From CAYNLK01 sp964398055 (GTDB taxonomy: Bacteria > Chloroflexota > Anaerolineae > 4572-78 > J111): DNA of 64,000 nt. The notes beneath the pieces were generated by a model that saw nothing but the letters and a program-made list of their open reading frames with translations, was not told where the DNA came from and ran no database searches. Of the stretch, positions 60,960 through 64,000 are shown piece after piece (the first letter of the stretch is position 1; each line of letters starts with the position of its first letter). Position numbers and translations under genes: made by a program. The stretch covers positions 1 to 64,000 of the forward strand of contig CAYNLK010000011.1 in assembly GCA_964398055.1 (NCBI GenBank), read 5' to 3'.

Positions 60960-63635
60960 CTAGATTTGATCCTTGCGCTTGATCAGCCAGGCGGCCAGGG
61001 CGCTCCAGAGTAAGGTGTGCAGCCCCAAAGCAAGCCACCGGCCCAGCAGGGCCAGAGCGCTACGGCTATAATTTACGTAGAAATTGAGCGTGGTCGGCAC
61101 ATCTTCGACCACTTTCTGAATCCCCCGGCCAATGTCAACCGTCCGTTCCACCCGCACCTGGCCCAAATTGTTCAGGGCGGCCATATCGGTGCTGATGCCG
61201 AGAGCTTCCAGAGACCAGCGGGTGATGGTTAGATAAGAGAGCGGTTTGGTCAGCGTTGATAGCTCAAAGATGGCCCCGGAAAATACAATTTGCCCAAACA
61301 GGGTGAGCAATACCAGATAGATGACCATATCCCTGGAGCGAGCCAACGCCGAGATGAACAGCCCCAACGCCACGCTGGCCAGAGCGGTGAAAACCAGCGT
61401 AAAATAATATTCCAGCGGGGCCCACAGGATCACCCCCGGGCCGGGAAAATCAATCTTGAGGGCCAGCACCAGCAGCAGCAGCAGGCACTGGAGCGCCATA
61501 AATCCCGCCAACACCACAAATTTGGAAGAAAAGTAGGGCGGGATTTTCAGAGTAATCATCCGCTCGCGGCGGTAGATGGCCTCCTCTTTGATGATTTCGA
61601 ACGAAGCAGCAAACACGCCCAGGAGATTGGCGGCCAGGGCCATCATAAACAGCAACGTTTGGGCCTGGCTAACAATGTTGTAAACCCCGGTTGTCTCCAA
61701 AAGGGCGGTAATTTTGGCCGGGGGGTGACCGACCAAAGCGGCGCCATTGCTGATCAGCAGCAGCAATAGTCCAATGATGGGCATCACCGCCAGCAGCACC
61801 CATAGGCTGACCTTATCGTGCCTGATGAGATTCAGATATCGCCGGGCCAAAACTCCAAACTGTTTCAACTGACCCCCCAGGCCACCGGCGGCCGGTTTGA
61901 TCGAGGCCGGGATGGGCCGGGCCATTTCGCCGGTCTGCCGATTGGTGACGTAAGCCTGGTACAGGTCTGACTGGCGATAATGAGCGGCCCAGAGGGTACC
62001 GGCCAAAATCTCGGCCTGGTCGTCCTGGCGGGAAGGCAGGGAGGCTGGGATAAACTGGTCATACTCCGCTTTGATCTCTGCCGGAACGGTTGAAGCATTA
62101 GTCTTAGTAAAGGTTTGAGCCAGGCGGGTGTAGATATCGGGAAAACTGTCAACCTTGAAGAAGGGCAGGGCCTGGTCCGGCGGGCCAAAGTAGGTCAGTT
62201 CACCGCCCCGGGCCATAAAAGCCACCTGGTCACAATGGTGAATGATATTCTGGGTGGCGTGAGTGACCAAAATAATCGTGCGGCCCTCGTCGGCTAACTG
62301 GCGGAGGGTATCCATCATCAACTTTTCCAGGCCGGGGTCGAGGCCGGAGGTCGGCTCGTCCAACAGAAAAATCCAGGGTTCGGCCAGTAACTCGGCGGCA
62401 ATACTGACCCGCTTGCGCTGGCCGCCGCTCAAATCACGCACCAGCGTCTCGGCCTGGCCGGTCAAACCGACTTTCACCAGCACCGCCGTAACCCGCTCGT
62501 CGATCTCCGCTCGACCGGCATCCGGCAGCCGCAGCCGGGCGGCGTAGGTCAGGGCATGTCGAACCTCGAGATTTTGATGAATAATGTCGTCCTGGGGCAC
62601 ATAACCCATCATAGTGCGGTACAGATTGAAGTTGGCGTATAGATCATCCCCGTTCACCAAAACTGTCCCGGCAGTAGCCCGGCTGAGGCCGGTGAGCGCC
62701 TTCAGCAAAGTGCTTTTACCGGTACCGCTGCCGCCCACCAGGGCCACAAACTCCCGCGGATTGACGACCATATTCAAAGTGCTGAGGAGAGTTTTGGGCC
62801 TGGATTTGTCGGGAAAGCCAAGCCAGGTGGGGGGGTAGACCGTTTTTTGCAGATCGACCACCTCCAGCCGGAAATTTCGCTCGGCCGAGAAAGGAATGAA
62901 CGTGCCGGCGCCCTGATAAACCAGGTTAAAAGGGCCAATTTGGATAACATCGCCCCGCTCCAAAAGCTGCTGCCGGGGCTGGCGAAGTTGCCGGCCATTC
63001 ACAAAAGTGCCGTTGTTGCTGCTTAAATCCTGAATGGCGTAGCGATTCTCGGCCTGTTTGACCACCCTGGCGTGATTCCACGACACCGCCGGATGGCTCA
63101 GGGAGATGACCGCGTTAGGACTGCGACCAATATAGGCAATGTTGCCTGCAACTTGAAAGCTGTCCTGGATGTCGGTTGGACCAATTTCGGTAAAGAGAGA
63201 GGGGGCAATGTAGGTGAGGTGAGCCGAATTACCCAAGGCATCGGTGAAACGGATGATGTCGTTGCTGGTCAAGCGATAAGGTTTGTGCGGTTCCAGCCGC
63301 TTGCCGTTGACAAAAGTGCCGTTGGTGCTGTTCAAATCGGTGATGGTATGCCCCTGGCGGGTCAACTCGATCTTGGCGTGTTCGCCGGAGACGGTGGGCG
63401 AGAGCACCTGGATGGTGTTGCTGTTGCGGCGGCCGACCGTACTGACGTTCTTGGAAAGAAACTCTTCGCGGCTCTCCTCGCCGGGGATATGGACGATGAT
63501 TTTAGCCAGAAAGCCGCCGTGAACCGTAGCCGCGGCCTCACTGGCATCACCCTTGAGGGGTGCGCCACAGTTCTGACAGAAGGAAGCATCGGGCCGGGAG
63601 AGACGTTTGCCGCAGTGAGGACAATTTTTTGTCAA
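60960..63635 (-). CDS. Zinc ribbon-FHA-FHA-ABC transporter, 891 residues
   Basis: The protein starts with TTG. A zinc ribbon (CPHCGKRL and CQNCGAPL, residues 5-23) is followed by two FHA domains (STVGRRNSN, SGEHAKI, NSTNGTFVNG; YIGRSPNAV, NNGTFVNG) that bind phosphothreonine. An ABCG-like ATPase follows (Walker A GGSGTGKST near 300, signature LSGGQRKR, Walker B IFLLDEPTSGLD). Six or so membrane segments of the ABC2 type occupy the last 300 residues. Transport is probably switched by Ser/Thr protein kinases through the FHA domains. No kinase is encoded in the window. It precedes the subtilisin gene in the same direction. Confidence 0.95.
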   Translation of the reverse strand: MTKNCPHCGKRLSRPDASFCQNCGAPLKGDASEAAATVHGGFLAKIIVHIPGEESREEFLSKNVSTVGRRNSNTIQVLSPTVSGEHAKIELTRQGHTITDLNSTNGTFVNGKRLEPHKPYRLTSNDIIRFTDALGNSAHLTYIAPSLFTEIGPTDIQDSFQVAGNIAYIGRSPNAVISLSHPAVSWNHARVVKQAENRYAIQDLSSNNGTFVNGRQLRQPRQQLLERGDVIQIGPFNLVYQGAGTFIPFSAERNFRLEVVDLQKTVYPPTWLGFPDKSRPKTLLSTLNMVVNPREFVALVGGSGTGKSTLLKALTGLSRATAGTVLVNGDDLYANFNLYRTMMGYVPQDDIIHQNLEVRHALTYAARLRLPDAGRAEIDERVTAVLVKVGLTGQAETLVRDLSGGQRKRVSIAAELLAEPWIFLLDEPTSGLDPGLEKLMMDTLRQLADEGRTIILVTHATQNIIHHCDQVAFMARGGELTYFGPPDQALPFFKVDSFPDIYTRLAQTFTKTNASTVPAEIKAEYDQFIPASLPSRQDDQAEILAGTLWAAHYRQSDLYQAYVTNRQTGEMARPIPASIKPAAGGLGGQLKQFGVLARRYLNLIRHDKVSLWVLLAVMPIIGLLLLLISNGAALVGHPPAKITALLETTGVYNIVSQAQTLLFMMALAANLLGVFAASFEIIKEEAIYRRERMITLKIPPYFSSKFVVLAGFMALQCLLLLLVLALKIDFPGPGVILWAPLEYYFTLVFTALASVALGLFISALARSRDMVIYLVLLTLFGQIVFSGAIFELSTLTKPLSYLTITRWSLEALGISTDMAALNNLGQVRVERTVDIGRGIQKVVEDVPTTLNFYVNYSRSALALLGRWLALGLHTLLWSALAAWLIKRKDQI

Positions 63636-63940
63636 GGTGGCTATCCGTTGGTTGGGCTAATTGCTGCAAAATTGTATGTTGCTCAGGCCACAAATTATAG
63701 CATTGGATGCGGCTATCAGTCAATGTGAATTTGACCCCACAAGCAGTGATTGACAAGATTGATAAGCTGTGATAATCTAAGTGGGTTCGCACACGTGTGC
63801 ATAAATAAATATATGACTTATGAAAATGCTTTTGATGGTCTGATTCATTATGTTATGATATGATATGATAGAATTGTTTGCCTGTAACTTTTTAATGAAA
63901 TGTTACAGCTACATTTTTTGCGTAATAAAAGGAGAGCACA
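63636..63940 (+). promoter_or_regulatory. Regulatory region before the last gene
   Basis: This AT-rich gap contains a perfect 12-base palindrome GCACACGTGTGC (63789-63800) with a central CG as in LacI-family operators. A likely promoter is TTGATG, 16 bases, TATGAT (near 63832-63859). An inverted repeat TGTAAC (63883-63888) / GTTACA (63902-63907) also lies there. AAAAGGAGAG is the ribosome-binding site for the following gene. The first part also serves the FHA-ABC gene, for which I see no clear promoter. Confidence 0.45.
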
Positions 63941-64000
63941 ATGAACATACCTGAAGCCGCCAGACCGCTGGTAGAAATGAAACCCAACTATGACTTTTTT
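63941..64000 (+). CDS. Start of an unidentified gene (20 codons in window)
   Basis: ATG after AGGAG begins MNIPEAARPLVEMKPNYDFF and runs off the window. The KPNYDFF start is reminiscent of HAD-like proteins beginning KPxHDFFIGIDSDG, but 20 residues are too few to decide. Confidence 0.5.
   Translation, partial: MNIPEAARPLVEMKPNYDFF

Overview
The window reads as a chromosomal piece of a GC-rich bacterium, most likely a member of the Chloroflexota (Anaerolineae-like). The reasons are the style of its exported proteins (LysM and SH3 repeats joined by Thr-Pro linkers), a zinc-ribbon/FHA/FHA/ABC transporter, GTG/TTG starts, and many short word-like tandem repeats in the gaps between genes. This placement is inference: no rRNA or other marker gene is present. 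No tRNA, rRNA or CRISPR array was seen.

Layout. 1-2.9 kb is a scar region: a DNA methyltransferase fragment, an intact-looking IS110-family transposase and a decayed ISKra4-type transposase. 3-15.4 kb holds ordinary chromosomal genes: a secreted GH99-like/SH3 protein, an unrecognised two-gene operon, a LysM/M23 peptidase, a NagD-like HAD phosphatase, a protein of the family named quinate 5-dehydrogenase, aconitase and an Fsr-like MFS exporter. 15.7-38 kb is an exopolysaccharide/O-antigen locus. It starts with an EPS-associated winged-helix regulator, continues with nucleotide-sugar genes (GDP-fucose synthase-like, then a CDP-3,6-dideoxyhexose set), a Wzx flippase, four GT2 and four GT4 glycosyltransferases, a VapBC module and a nucleotidyltransferase stump, and ends with a 1294-residue ligase/polymerase-TPR protein and a UDP-HexNAc 6-dehydrogenase. 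The stretch from about 17.2 to 27.1 kb is visibly richer in A+T than its surroundings.

The most interesting region is 38.9-55.6 kb. It encodes a large methylene-tetrahydrofolate reductase/heterodisulfide-reductase-like system: a MetV-MetF fusion, a CBS-ACT protein, a 1054-residue double HdrA, an MvhD, a 1569-residue HdrA with a GltD-like NADPH:flavin module embedded in it, a second MvhD with an in-frame UGA exactly at a conserved cysteine and a SECIS-like hairpin just after it (a probable selenoprotein), a stand-alone MetV, a stand-alone MetF, a GNAT acetyltransferase, an HdrC-HdrB fusion and a cysteine-rich TIGR04076-like protein. This resembles the MetFV-HdrABC-MvhD complex of acetogens such as Moorella, but with two sets of MetF/MetV/HdrA/MvhD, several fusions and the GltD insertion. 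A MazEF-type toxin-antitoxin pair sits inside the cluster on the opposite strand.

55.7-64 kb carries an AbiEii-like nucleotidyltransferase, NADP-isocitrate dehydrogenase, an SDR, a membrane-anchored subtilisin, the FHA-ABC transporter and the first 20 codons of another gene.

Short tandem repeats and palindromes occur not only between genes but also inside reading frames without breaking them (GT4 at 30.0 kb, MazF at 45.2 kb, the giant HdrA at 48.3 and 49.6 kb). A palindromic GTGACCGGCAC-type element recurs at several gene ends.
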